Below are positions 8,673 through 17,560 of a stretch of DNA of 64,000 bases, piece after piece; the stretch's first letter is position 1, and each line of letters opens with the position of its first letter. Source of the DNA: Myxococcus xanthus (GTDB taxonomy: Bacteria; Myxococcota; Myxococcia; Myxococcales; Myxococcaceae); assembly GCF_006402735.1 (NCBI RefSeq), contig NZ_CP017174.1:747001-811000 (forward strand), given 5' to 3'. The notes under the pieces are model-generated. The model saw only the letters and a program-made list of their open reading frames with translations. It had not been told where the DNA came from and did not search any database. A program made the translations under genes and the position numbers.

Positions 8673-9878
8673 GTGGCCCTGGATATCCTCCAAGAAAAAG
8701 GCGTCCCGCTCGACAAGCAGGTCTTCACCTGGAAGGACCTGGTCCGGCGCCCCTACAGCAAGCTGGATGACGACGCCTTCACCCGGGTGTGTGTCATCTA
8801 CATGAACGGCATCATGGCGGACGCGCTCCGGACCAAGCATGCCTTCGCGCGCATGAATCGAGAGCTGAGGGAGCCGCTGGCGTTGATTCGCCGGTTGGAG
8901 CAGTACGAGCAGACGCTCATCAACTGGCTCAACCCTCCCGACCAGACGCCGCTGGAGACCACCCTTGGATTTGAGCAGGTGGCCATCGAGGTGACGGCCA
9001 GCGTGGCCCTGCGCGAGCCGGACCCCTACCTGGCCCAGACGTACCGGTTCGGTCTGCTCGAGGACTTCGACCACCTGTATCGCTATTCCGCGCTCTATGA
9101 CCGCATCGAGGGCAAGGACCCCAACAACATCACCCAGTCGTACACGGACATCATCCCTGGACGGCCTACCTCCGTGGAGCATCGCCATCCGCTGGATGAC
9201 CTGCGCCGTCCCTACGACAAGCGCACGGCGCACCCGCTGACGAAGCTTCACGCGATGAGCATCACCGCGGCGGAGAACCAGACGCACGACTACTACATGA
9301 CGGTCGGCCCGTTCTTCAGTGACCCGGTGGCCCGCCAGCTCTACGCGGAGATTGCCTCCATCGAGGAGCAGCACACCTCCATGTACGAGTCGCTGCTGGA
9401 CCCGGGCGAATCCATGCTGGAGAAGTGGCTGATGCACGAGGCCTGCGAGGTCTACAACTTCTACTCGTGCGTCGCCTTCGAGAAGAACCCGCGCATCAAG
9501 GAGATCTGGCAGCGCTTCCTGGACTACGAGCTGGGACAACTCCACTACGTGAAGGAAATCTTCCAGAACGTGGAGAGGCGTGACGCGGCGGAGGTGCTCC
9601 CCAGCACGCTGCCGGAGCCCATCGGCTTCAAGGAACACCGCGACTTCGTTCGCAAGACACTGAATCAAGAGGAGGACATGGCCTCCAACGGACAGGACTA
9701 CGTGCGGATGGCGGACCTGCCGCGCGACCACCGCTCGTACATCTGGCGCGACCAGCTCAACTCCGACGGCTCCCCGTCCGAGACAGTGGCCGCTGGCTAC
9801 AAATGGATTCCGGGCACGGAGCTCGCCTCGCGCACGCCGCGCATGGGCTCCACGTTCGAGGGAAAGAAGGTTCACTGA
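8673..9878 (+). CDS. Ferritin-like domain protein (first of a pair)
   Basis: 401 residues from a GTG at 8673, chosen because AAGGAG at 8661 is ideally spaced; upstream in-frame ATGs lack a ribosome-binding site. The C-terminal two thirds are alpha-helical with ExxH-type pairs (SIEEQHTSMYES, YELGQLHYVKEIF) plus HEACEVYNF and AENQTHDYY, a pattern of carboxylate/histidine diiron ligands as in ferritin-like four-helix bundles. The N-terminal part has no recognised domain. No signal peptide is visible. The next gene begins one base after this stop and is also ferritin-like, so the products may form a heteromeric complex. Iron storage or peroxide detoxification is plausible but unproven. Confidence 0.75.
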   Translation: MALDILQEKGVPLDKQVFTWKDLVRRPYSKLDDDAFTRVCVIYMNGIMADALRTKHAFARMNRELREPLALIRRLEQYEQTLINWLNPPDQTPLETTLGFEQVAIEVTASVALREPDPYLAQTYRFGLLEDFDHLYRYSALYDRIEGKDPNNITQSYTDIIPGRPTSVEHRHPLDDLRRPYDKRTAHPLTKLHAMSITAAENQTHDYYMTVGPFFSDPVARQLYAEIASIEEQHTSMYESLLDPGESMLEKWLMHEACEVYNFYSCVAFEKNPRIKEIWQRFLDYELGQLHYVKEIFQNVERRDAAEVLPSTLPEPIGFKEHRDFVRKTLNQEEDMASNGQDYVRMADLPRDHRSYIWRDQLNSDGSPSETVAAGYKWIPGTELASRTPRMGSTFEGKKVH

Positions 9879-9879
9879 C

Positions 9880-10653
9880 ATGAAGACGACCACCAGCGAC
9901 ATGGGGCGCAACCGGACGGGCGTGGCCACCTCGCCCATCGACAGCGCGGACATCACCCAGGAAGCGCAGAAGCATCAGCCCAGCCACCTCGGAGACGGCT
10001 CGCTCCTCCTCCAGGTCCGGAAAATCTACGCGCGGGAATCCGAAGGCCTGGGCAGCGTGCCGCCGCCGACCAGCCTCAAGGGCGTGGCGAAGACGGCGGT
10101 GGAGGCGCTCAAGGGCTCCAAGCCCACCGTCTTCATCGACAAGTTGGGAGAACGGCTGGCCTTCGAGCGCAGCGGCACCCGGCTCTACGAGGGCGCGCTC
10201 GCCAAGTTCGACGTCTACGGCAGCTGGGAAGGTGGGCCCACGCGTGAGGGCCTGGAGAAAATCTACAACGACGAGCTGTCCCACTTCCTCATGCTCACCG
10301 AGGCCCTGAAGTCACTGGGCGCCGACCCCACGGCGATGACGCCCAGCGCGGACGTCACGGCGGTGGTGTCCCAGGGGCTCCCACTGCTCATCTCGGACCC
10401 GCGAGCCAACCTGCGCCAGTCATTGGAAGCGCTGCTGGTGGCGGAGCTGACGGACAACGCCTGCTGGGAGATGCTCATCGAGCTGGCCCGCGACCTGGGC
10501 CATGACACGCTGGCGGACCGCTTCCAGCTCGCGCTGGATTCGGAAGGGCAGCACCTCCTCTGGGTGCGTGGCTGGCTGGCCGCGGGCGTGAGCGTGGAGG
10601 CGCGCGGGGCGCCTGCCCGCGAGGAGCGCGCGGGCACGCAGCCGCGGGTGTAA
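9880..10653 (+). CDS. Ferritin-like domain protein (second of a pair)
   Basis: 257 residues. The helical core, about 85-245, contains Glu/His pairs typical of a diiron ferritin-like bundle (YNDELSHFLMLTEAL, LLVAELTDNACWEM, DSEGQHLLWV). The first 60 residues are polar and probably flexible. The ATG at 9880 follows the upstream stop by one base, so the two genes are almost certainly co-translated. The C-terminal tail is Arg/Glu-rich. The function is not established. The tight pairing of two different ferritin-like proteins is the main clue to joint action. Confidence 0.75.
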   Translation: MKTTTSDMGRNRTGVATSPIDSADITQEAQKHQPSHLGDGSLLLQVRKIYARESEGLGSVPPPTSLKGVAKTAVEALKGSKPTVFIDKLGERLAFERSGTRLYEGALAKFDVYGSWEGGPTREGLEKIYNDELSHFLMLTEALKSLGADPTAMTPSADVTAVVSQGLPLLISDPRANLRQSLEALLVAELTDNACWEMLIELARDLGHDTLADRFQLALDSEGQHLLWVRGWLAAGVSVEARGAPAREERAGTQPRV

Positions 10654-10656
10654 CGC

Positions 10657-11211
10657 TCAGAACGCCGAGCCCGGCTCCTGGAGGAAGACGGATTCCTCCG
10701 GAGTCGTCGGGCGGCCCAGCGTCACGTTGCGATGCGGGAAGCGGCCGAAGCGCTGGATGACGTCCCGGTGTTGCCGGGCGTAGTCGAGCGCTTCCCGGCT
10801 GTCCGCGTGATACAGCGCGAGCACCTCGAAGAGGGCCACTGACAGCCGTTGGTCGTTGACGGACTCGCTGTGCTCGAAGGGCAGGTACATGAACCACCGC
10901 CACAGCGGCGGCAGGGTCATGTCCAGGCCGCGCGCCAATCCATGCCGGGCCACCTCGCGCGCCCGCGCGTCCGCGGCGAAAGCCTGGGGCGTGCCGCGGA
11001 AGAGATTGCGCGGGAACTGGTCCAACAGCAGGAGCAGGGCCACGCAGCTGCGAGGCTCGTCCCGCCAGTCGTCCAGCTCGCCCTCGGCGGCGCGCTCGAC
11101 GGCGGGCAGGAAGCGGCGCCGGCATTCATCATCAAAGGCTTCGTCCCGCAGGAACCACCGCTCGCGTGGCTGCCCGAACCAGAAGCCCAGGATTTCCTCT
11201 GCGCTCACCAT
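10657..11211 (-). CDS. DUF924 family protein
   Basis: 184 residues. Family hallmarks are visible: ILGFWFG near the start, LLLLDQFPRNLFRGTPQAFAAD at about 65-90, LPFEHSES and FGRFPHRN near the end. DUF924 proteins are widespread, TPR-like in fold and of unknown function. The gene ends 3 bp from the ferritin-like gene on the opposite strand. ATG 11211 was chosen because it begins exactly at the conserved N-terminus; the longer upstream frame is antisense to the TspO region. Confidence 0.85.
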   Translation of the reverse strand: MVSAEEILGFWFGQPRERWFLRDEAFDDECRRRFLPAVERAAEGELDDWRDEPRSCVALLLLLDQFPRNLFRGTPQAFAADARAREVARHGLARGLDMTLPPLWRWFMYLPFEHSESVNDQRLSVALFEVLALYHADSREALDYARQHRDVIQRFGRFPHRNVTLGRPTTPEESVFLQEPGSAF

Positions 11212-11337
11212 GAGACGCCTCTTCGTCAACGAGGGGAAGCCACCTTGTACACCGGCGCCAGCCGGGGTGGCGGCTGGGAGGCTCCGGTACCACCTTCCAC
11301 CCGACACTGGCGGGTGCTCCGCCAAGGGAGGACGCGG

Positions 11338-11883
11338 ATGGACTGGACGCTGGAGCCGACGACACGAAACATGCCTGACCCGGTGCGGCGCACGGCGCTC
11401 AACCCCACGCTGCGCAAGGAGTCCGTGGTGGCGCTGGGCGTCTTCGGCGCCCTGACGTTTGGCGCGGCGGCCCTGGGCGCTCGCGTCAGCTCGGCGGACA
11501 CGCGCTGGTACCGGCGTCTGCGCAAGCCCTCGTTCCAGCCCCCACCGAAGGTCTTCGGCCCGGTGTGGACGGTGCTGTATGGCCTCATCGCCCTTTCGGG
11601 TTGGCGTGTATGGACGGCGCCCGCGGGCGCGGCCCGCTCCCAGGCCCTGGCCTGGTGGGGCATCCAGATGGGATGCAACGCCGCCTGGTCCTGGCTCTTC
11701 TTCGGCAGACACCAGCCTCGCCGCGCCCTGGCGGACAACCTGGCGCTGCTGGGCAGCGTGACGGCGTATGTCGCCGTCACCAAGGACGTGGACCGCCCCG
11801 CGGCCTGGATGGTGGTGCCGTACCTGGGCTGGGTGGGCTTCGCCAACGTGCTCAACGCCGAAATCGTCCGCCTCAACCCCTGA
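11338..11883 (+). CDS. tspO: TspO/MBR family membrane protein
   Basis: 181 residues with five hydrophobic segments. Family signatures are WYRRLRKPSFQPPP followed by VFGPVWTVLYGLIALS, then AWWGIQMGCNAAWSWLFFGRHQ and YLGWVGFANVLNAEI. TspO proteins are outer-membrane or envelope proteins that bind tetrapyrroles and porphyrins and act in stress signalling. The ATG at 11338 has GGGAGG six bases upstream; an internal ATG at 11371 is the alternative and would give a protein closer to the usual 150-160 residues. Confidence 0.92.
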   Translation: MDWTLEPTTRNMPDPVRRTALNPTLRKESVVALGVFGALTFGAAALGARVSSADTRWYRRLRKPSFQPPPKVFGPVWTVLYGLIALSGWRVWTAPAGAARSQALAWWGIQMGCNAAWSWLFFGRHQPRRALADNLALLGSVTAYVAVTKDVDRPAAWMVVPYLGWVGFANVLNAEIVRLNP

Positions 11884-11896
11884 GCCACCTCCCGCC

Positions 11897-12064
11897 CTAG
11901 TTGCGCAGCTTCGACGGCTGGGGCGGGTTCATCGCAAGCACGGTGGCGAAGTAGCGGGCCTGGCTCTCCGTGGTGCAGCGCACCTCCTGGATGCGTCCGC
12001 CCACCTTCACGCGGACGAGCCAGCCTTCGTTGTCACGAGTCCAAGCAGGCGTGTCGGTCGTCAT
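11897..12064 (-). CDS. Small hypothetical protein (55 aa)
   Basis: A 55-residue protein starting MTTDTPAW. GGGAGG lies six bases before the ATG at 12064; an ATG at 12070 would abut the ribosome-binding site directly. The sequence has a Trp- and Val-rich strand pattern (GWLVRVKVGGRIQEVRC) suggesting a small beta sheet. No known domain is recognised. It converges with tspO, with 13 bp between the stops. Confidence 0.55.
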   Translation of the reverse strand: MTTDTPAWTRDNEGWLVRVKVGGRIQEVRCTTESQARYFATVLAMNPPQPSKLRN

Positions 12065-12218
12065 GGTCATCCTCCCTCGAAGTGCATCCTCCGCCTTTCG
12101 ATAGAGCAGCCGCCATGCCAGCGCTGGAAGCGTGCGAATCCAGGCGCTTCCCCCGGCCTCTTGGCCAATGGAAGACACCCACACCTGTCATTTTTGCGGA
12201 AGGCGGGGTGGCGGAGTT

Positions 12219-13766
12219 TCAGTGGATGAGCTGTCCGGGTTCCTCGACGTTCGGCTGCGCGGGAGCGCCCGCCATCAACGGCAGGGCGACGTGGAAGGTG
12301 GAGCCATGGCCTGGCTCGCTCTCCACCCAGATGCGCCCGCCGTGGCGCTCGACGATGTCCCGGCTGATGTAGAGCCCCAGCCCCAGTCCACCGAAGGAAT
12401 GGGCAGAGGCGTTGCGCGCCCGGAAGTACCGGTCGAAGAGCAGCTTCTGCTGGTCCGGAGGGATGCCGATGCCTTCGTCGGAGACAGACAGGAGCGCCAG
12501 CCCGCCGCGCTGGCGCAAGCTCACGCGCACGGTGCCTCCATTCGGGCTGTACTTGAACGCGTTCTCCACCAGATTGGCGAGCACCTGCTCCATCCGGAAG
12601 GGGTCCACGTTCACCTGCACGGGCTGCTCGGGCGCGTCGAACCGCACGGTGTGGTTGCCGCGCTGGGGCTCGAGCTCGTGGAGGACGTGCTCCACCAGTC
12701 CTTCCAGCCGGGTGGCCTCCCGGTGAAGGGCCAGTCGTCCTGCCTCGATGCGTGAGGAATCCAGCAAGTCGTTGATGAGGCTGGTGATGCGCAAAAGGTA
12801 CAGGCGCGCCTGACGCAAGGTGGAGGACTCCACGAGCTCGCCACGCGCCAGCCGGCGCTCCAGCGTGGCCAGCCGGAGGCTCAGCGGGGTGAGGGGTGTC
12901 TTCAGCTCGTGCGAGGCGATGGACAGGAAGTCGTCGCGCACGCGGATGGCCTCCTGGGCTTCACGGTACAGGCGCTCGCGCTCGCTCTCCGCGCGGCGGC
13001 GCTCGGAGATGTCCTCGACGATGCCAATGCCGCCCTCCACCTTTCCGGCCGCGTTGATGTAGGGGGCGAAGCGGATGTGGACCGGCGTCTTCTTGCCGGA
13101 GGTGATGGCGCGGTACTCACCTTCGTAGTCGCAGGTATGTCCCGCCAGCGTCTCCCGGACGCAGTGGAGGATGCCCTCATCCCGGAGCGACAGGAGGTTG
13201 AGGCCCACCAACAAGCGCTTGGGCGAGCCGATGATGCTCACGAACAGCTCGTTGCACGCGATGACGATGGCGCTCCGGTCGAAGTAGATGATGCCCAGGG
13301 GCGCGTGCTCCACGACGATGCGGAAGAGCGCGTCGCCAGGAACGCTCTCCGACTCGCGTCCGTGCAGCGCGCGCTCCACGGGCTCTGCCAGGATGTCGAC
13401 GACCTCGTGCAGGCGGCGGAAGTTGAGGACGATGCGCTCATCGTGGCCCTTGCCGGAGGCGCCCACCGTCAGCTCCACCATGATTTCAGCGCCGTCCTTG
13501 CGACGCGCGAGCACCCGGGTCGCGCGCCCCCCGAGCGTGGTCCGCCGGGAGAGCAGGTGGCGCAGCAGGCTCTCGCCTTCATGGCGGTGCAGCCGCTGGG
13601 GAAAGAGCCGGGACGCCGGCTGGCCGATGAGCTCTGCCTGCGTCCATCCCAGCAGGCGCTCTGCCGCGGCGTTGAGGAAGCAGACGTTCTCACCGGCGTC
13701 GCAGGCCACGAAAGGGTCCACGGCGGCATCCAGCCACGCGCTGAGCTCGTCGATGCATGAGGCCAT
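12219..13766 (-). CDS. PAS-domain sensor histidine kinase
   Basis: 515 residues. Two PAS domains are visible at about 5-115 (LDAAVDPFVACD, AAERLLGW) and 145-270 (PLGIIYFDRSAIVIACNEL, then GGIGIVEDISERRRAE). The HisKA helix contains SIASHELKTPLTPL with phospho-accepting His near residue 286. The ATPase domain has N box NLVENAFKYSPNGG, G1 DEGIGIP and G2 GGLGLGLYIS. No membrane segment is present, so it is cytoplasmic. ATG 13766 was chosen because the PAS domain starts there, GAGGAG lies just upstream and the further 40 codons have poor third-position GC. No response regulator is adjacent, so it is an orphan kinase. Confidence 0.9.
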   Translation of the reverse strand: MASCIDELSAWLDAAVDPFVACDAGENVCFLNAAAERLLGWTQAELIGQPASRLFPQRLHRHEGESLLRHLLSRRTTLGGRATRVLARRKDGAEIMVELTVGASGKGHDERIVLNFRRLHEVVDILAEPVERALHGRESESVPGDALFRIVVEHAPLGIIYFDRSAIVIACNELFVSIIGSPKRLLVGLNLLSLRDEGILHCVRETLAGHTCDYEGEYRAITSGKKTPVHIRFAPYINAAGKVEGGIGIVEDISERRRAESERERLYREAQEAIRVRDDFLSIASHELKTPLTPLSLRLATLERRLARGELVESSTLRQARLYLLRITSLINDLLDSSRIEAGRLALHREATRLEGLVEHVLHELEPQRGNHTVRFDAPEQPVQVNVDPFRMEQVLANLVENAFKYSPNGGTVRVSLRQRGGLALLSVSDEGIGIPPDQQKLLFDRYFRARNASAHSFGGLGLGLYISRDIVERHGGRIWVESEPGHGSTFHVALPLMAGAPAQPNVEEPGQLIH

Positions 13767-13961
13767 GCTCTCCTCGGAAATCCGCTGGCCGTCGTTGCCA
13801 GCGTCCCGGGACATGGGAGCTCGAAACGCCTCGACGCGAAATGCGGAGGGCGTGTCCCTTTCCATACAAGTAGGCATTGGAGGCACAGCCCGCGTCTCCC
13901 ACGTCGATGGTCGGCGTGCGGACGCCAGGTTCGACGGGCAGGCGAGCGGGCGGGCCCCTGT

Positions 13962-16577
13962 CTAGCGACGCGTGGCCTTGCGTGTCCGGCCACTCGCCTT
14001 GCGTGTAACGGGCTTCGCGCCCCCGCGCGGTGGACGCGGCGGTTCGGGGGGCTTCAGCGCGAGCCCTTCCAGCCGCTCGCGCAAGGCCCGCGTCTCCTCC
14101 TTGAGGCGGTCCACCTCTTCGCGCAGCGATGCCACCTCGCGGGCCTGCGGTTCACCTTCGCGCAGGAAGCGCACCGTCTCGCGCGCCGCGCGCCGGGCGA
14201 CGGCATCCAGCAGTGGCGTCTGCTCCAGCGCGGGCAACAGGCGTGAATCCCCCAGGGTGCGCGCCGCCTCGAAGACGCCCATGCGCACGCGGAAGAGCGG
14301 GTCGCGGAGCAGCTCCGCGAGCAGGTCCACGGCCTCGCGCTTGCGACCCGCGACCTCCGCCAGCTTCGCCACCGCGAGCGTGGCGGCGCGGCGCAGCGGA
14401 GCCGCGTGGCCATAGGCGGTGCGCGCCAGCACCACCGAGAAGGCGGCGGGGTCCTGAGACTCGGCGAGCCCATCCACCGCGCCCACGGCGATGACGTCCT
14501 GGTACGAGGGCCGGGTGCTCGCGGCCTCCAGGACGCCCAACGCGTCCGGCGCGCGCACGCGGCCATAGCTGCGGGCGGCCTCCGCCTCCACGAAGTAGCT
14601 GGCGTCACCGCCGTTCACCAGGGCGCGCAGGCGCGCTGCCACCTCCGCGTCGCGGCGGAACTCGCCCAGCGAAGCCACCACGGCGCGGCGCACACGGGGG
14701 TGTTCGGTGGACAGCGCGGCCAGCAGGCGCACGCGGGCCTCGGGGGTACGGATGCGGCCCAGGGACTTCGCGCACGCGGCGCGAGTGCCCCAGAACAAGC
14801 GCGCGTCCGTTAGCGCCGTGCCCAGCGCGTCCACGGCGCGGGGGCTGCCGTCACGTCCCAGGGCCACGGCGGCTTCGGTGCGCGCGCGCATCTCCGGCGC
14901 GGCGCGCAGCTCCTCCATCCAAAGGCCCGCGGACTTGTCCACCGTCAGCGTGCCGAGCACCCCGCGCCGAGGGTCCACCCGCACCTGCGAGGGCGCGCTG
15001 GGGCAGGGCAGGTGGAACGCGTGCTCCGCGTCCGTCACCTCCAGCCGGTGGACGGTGTCGTGGCCGTCCACGGTGAGCGCCACGTCCAGCGGCAGCCGGA
15101 AGAGGGGCACGCCGTCTGCCGTGGACTGCGTCTGGCGCACCTGGAGGCGCAGCCGCGCTTCCTCGGCGTCGTAGCGGAGGTCGACCTTCAGCTCGGGGTG
15201 GCCGGGCGCGAAGACGTACTGGTCGAAGAAGGCGTCCAGGTTGTGGCCCGTGGCATCCTCGAACGCGCGGGCCAGGTCCACCGTCTCCACGGAGCCGTGG
15301 CGGTGCCGCGCGACGTAGTGACGCAGGCCCTTGAAGAACAGGTCATCGCCCAGCCGGCGGCGCAGCTCGTGGAGGACCAGGCCGCCCTTCTCGTAGAGGT
15401 GCCGGTCGAAGACATCCATGGGCGCGTGGAAGCGCCGCGCGACAATGGGGCGGGCGTAGCGCTCACGCGCCTCGCCCAGGTAGGCCTCCAGGTCCACGAG
15501 CCGGTGCTGGTCGGCCTCGTCCTGCCCGTCGGCGCGCTCCTTCCAGAGCATCTCGAACCAGGTGGCGAAGCCCTCGTTGAGCCAGCCGTGGGGCCAGTCT
15601 CGGCAGGTGAGCAGGTCCCCGAACCACTGGTGGGCCAGCTCGTGCGAGACGAGCGGCTCGGCGTTGTAGTCCGGCTGGGCGCGCGCGTCGTGGAGGACGG
15701 CGTCGGTGAGGCTGGTGGCGGAGGTGTTCTCCATGCCGCCCAGGATGAACTCGGTGACGAAGACCTGGGCGTAGCTGCTCCAGGGGTAGGGCTCGCCAGT
15801 GACTTCCTGGAAGACGCGCACCATTTCCGGCGTGCGGCGCACGCAGCGCAGTGCGTCCTCCTTGCGGCCCTTGGGGAAGAGGTAGCGCAGGGGCACCGTG
15901 CCAGCCGTGTCGGTGGCCTCTTCAAATTCACCCACCACGAGCGTGACGAGGTACGGCGCGTGCGGCTGCGCCATCCGGTAGTGCTGGGTGCGGCGCCCGT
16001 CGTGGACGCGGTCGCTTTCCAGTGTGCCGTTGGACAGGGACGTCATCGCCTCGGGGAAGGTGGCGATGACCTCGGACGTGGCCTTCTGGGCGGGCGTGTC
16101 CAGGCAGGGGAACCAGGCACGCGCGTCGATGTCCTGGCCCTGTGTCCAGGCCTGACGCGGACGGTGGGGATAGGCGGCGTCGGGAGCCCAGAAGTAGAGG
16201 CCACGGCGAGGCCGGGCCGTGTAGCGGATGGCCACCTCGAGGGCCTGTCCGGCGGCGAGCGGCGCTGACAGCTCCACGCGGACATGAGCGCCGGAGTTGG
16301 AGAAGCGCGCGGCGCGGCCGTCGACCTGGACGTCCGACACGTCGAGGTCCATCGCATCGAAGGTGACGGTGTGGACGGGACGGACGGCGGAGACGCGCGT
16401 GGTGCACAGGCCGTTGATGCGGTGGGTGTCGAAATCGAGGTCGACCTCGATGCGGACGTGCTCGGCGCGAACTGGCCGCTCGGCGGCATAGTGCTCGGTG
16501 GCGCCAGGAAGGGAGAAGGGGCGGGGGCCGGAGGGGATGGACTCGGAGGCGTGACGGTGGCAGCAGCGCATGGGCAC
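13962..16577 (-). CDS. M1-family aminopeptidase with C-terminal HEAT repeats
   Basis: 871 residues from a GTG at 16577 (ATG alternative at 16571). The N-terminal beta domain and catalytic domain show the M1 exopeptidase motif GGMENTSATS, the zinc motif HELAHQWFGD at about 312-321 and the distal NEGFATWFE ligand. From about residue 575 to 790 the classical helical domain is replaced by HEAT-type repeats (LLAALSTEHPRVRRAVVASLGEF and similar). A coiled coil (about 800-835) and a strongly basic tail ending RTRKATRR follow. The protein removes N-terminal residues from peptides. No clear signal peptide is present, so it is probably cytoplasmic. The basic tail could bind nucleic acid or anionic surfaces. 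Confidence 0.88.
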   Translation of the reverse strand: MPMRCCHRHASESIPSGPRPFSLPGATEHYAAERPVRAEHVRIEVDLDFDTHRINGLCTTRVSAVRPVHTVTFDAMDLDVSDVQVDGRAARFSNSGAHVRVELSAPLAAGQALEVAIRYTARPRRGLYFWAPDAAYPHRPRQAWTQGQDIDARAWFPCLDTPAQKATSEVIATFPEAMTSLSNGTLESDRVHDGRRTQHYRMAQPHAPYLVTLVVGEFEEATDTAGTVPLRYLFPKGRKEDALRCVRRTPEMVRVFQEVTGEPYPWSSYAQVFVTEFILGGMENTSATSLTDAVLHDARAQPDYNAEPLVSHELAHQWFGDLLTCRDWPHGWLNEGFATWFEMLWKERADGQDEADQHRLVDLEAYLGEARERYARPIVARRFHAPMDVFDRHLYEKGGLVLHELRRRLGDDLFFKGLRHYVARHRHGSVETVDLARAFEDATGHNLDAFFDQYVFAPGHPELKVDLRYDAEEARLRLQVRQTQSTADGVPLFRLPLDVALTVDGHDTVHRLEVTDAEHAFHLPCPSAPSQVRVDPRRGVLGTLTVDKSAGLWMEELRAAPEMRARTEAAVALGRDGSPRAVDALGTALTDARLFWGTRAACAKSLGRIRTPEARVRLLAALSTEHPRVRRAVVASLGEFRRDAEVAARLRALVNGGDASYFVEAEAARSYGRVRAPDALGVLEAASTRPSYQDVIAVGAVDGLAESQDPAAFSVVLARTAYGHAAPLRRAATLAVAKLAEVAGRKREAVDLLAELLRDPLFRVRMGVFEAARTLGDSRLLPALEQTPLLDAVARRAARETVRFLREGEPQAREVASLREEVDRLKEETRALRERLEGLALKPPEPPRPPRGGAKPVTRKASGRTRKATRR

Positions 16578-16758
16578 TCAGGACTCTTCCGCAAGCCCGC
16601 GTCACCGTCGAGGAGGAGTGCACCCGGGGGCCGATGAGCGTCGTGTATCGACGAAGTCATGAAGATGACGCCAGGGTCGCGCTCCTCCCCACTGGGGCGT
16701 TCATGACATTCACCTGAACACACGCGGAACGGCGTCGACCGGGTAGTCTCTGACCACC

Positions 16759-17550
16759 GTGCAGTGGGTCCTCTTCTTCTCCGACAGACAGGTGCGTGAG
16801 CAACTCTTCGCCCGGGTGGATTCGACCCGTGGGTTGTTGCTGGTGACAGGGGTCCGGCACGGCGCGGCCATGCGTCCTCCGGAGACGCGCGAGCCCTTCG
16901 CCACACTGGAGCGGCTCCACGGCGCCGTGTTGTCACAGGTGCTGGTGGCCGACGAGGGCACCACGGATGGTATGTGGAGAGACCCGCTGGGAGACCTGGG
17001 CGACCGGCTCCACCCCGGCAGCCGGGATGACGCCTACGCGGCGGCCACGGGCTACCTGCTGCTGCGGGACGGCCGTCCAGCGGCGGTGGTGCGCAAGCAG
17101 GGCACGCCGTTCGAGGAGCTCTGGTTCCTGCAAGAAGCCCTGAGCAAGCTCACCCCTCGCGTGCCCCCGCCGGACCCGGCCCAGCGGCCAGGACGTCGCC
17201 GCGCGGAGCCCGCGCCCCGCTCGCCCCGGCGGCCCGCGAGCGGTGGCACGAGCGCCCGCGCCACGGGCACGCGGGAGCGGACCGTCTGGGACGATGAGGC
17301 CACGCCGCCCCGTGGCACGCGCGTGCCTCCGCCCGAGCCGCCGAGGAAGGACCCGTGGACGGTGCTGGGCATCGCGCCCGGGACGCCCTTGGATGAGGCG
17401 CGCAAGGCCTTCCGGGCGCTGGTGGTGCAGTACCACCCGGACAAGGTGGCCCACCTGGCGCCGGAGTTCCACGCGCTCGCCGAGCTGCGCACGCGGGAGA
17501 TTCTGGACGCGTGGGAAGAGGTGGCGCGAGCGCTGTCCGGAGGGACGTGA
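16759..17550 (+). CDS. DnaJ-domain protein with novel N-terminal region
   Basis: 263 residues, apparently from a GTG at 16759. Residues about 1-125 form an unassigned domain (VLFFSDRQVREQLF, LLVTGVRHGA) that vaguely resembles a thioredoxin-like fold. A Pro/Arg-rich linker covers about 130-195. The C-terminal 65 residues are a J domain with DPWTVLGI, the helix ARKAFRALVVQYHPDKV containing the HPD motif, and a final helix. J domains stimulate Hsp70 ATPase, so the N-terminal part is presumably the client or targeting module. The C-terminal rather than N-terminal J position is unusual compared with DnaJ/CbpA. Confidence 0.8.
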   Translation: MQWVLFFSDRQVREQLFARVDSTRGLLLVTGVRHGAAMRPPETREPFATLERLHGAVLSQVLVADEGTTDGMWRDPLGDLGDRLHPGSRDDAYAAATGYLLLRDGRPAAVVRKQGTPFEELWFLQEALSKLTPRVPPPDPAQRPGRRRAEPAPRSPRRPASGGTSARATGTRERTVWDDEATPPRGTRVPPPEPPRKDPWTVLGIAPGTPLDEARKAFRALVVQYHPDKVAHLAPEFHALAELRTREILDAWEEVARALSGGT

Positions 17551-17560
17551 GCCCGCGTGG

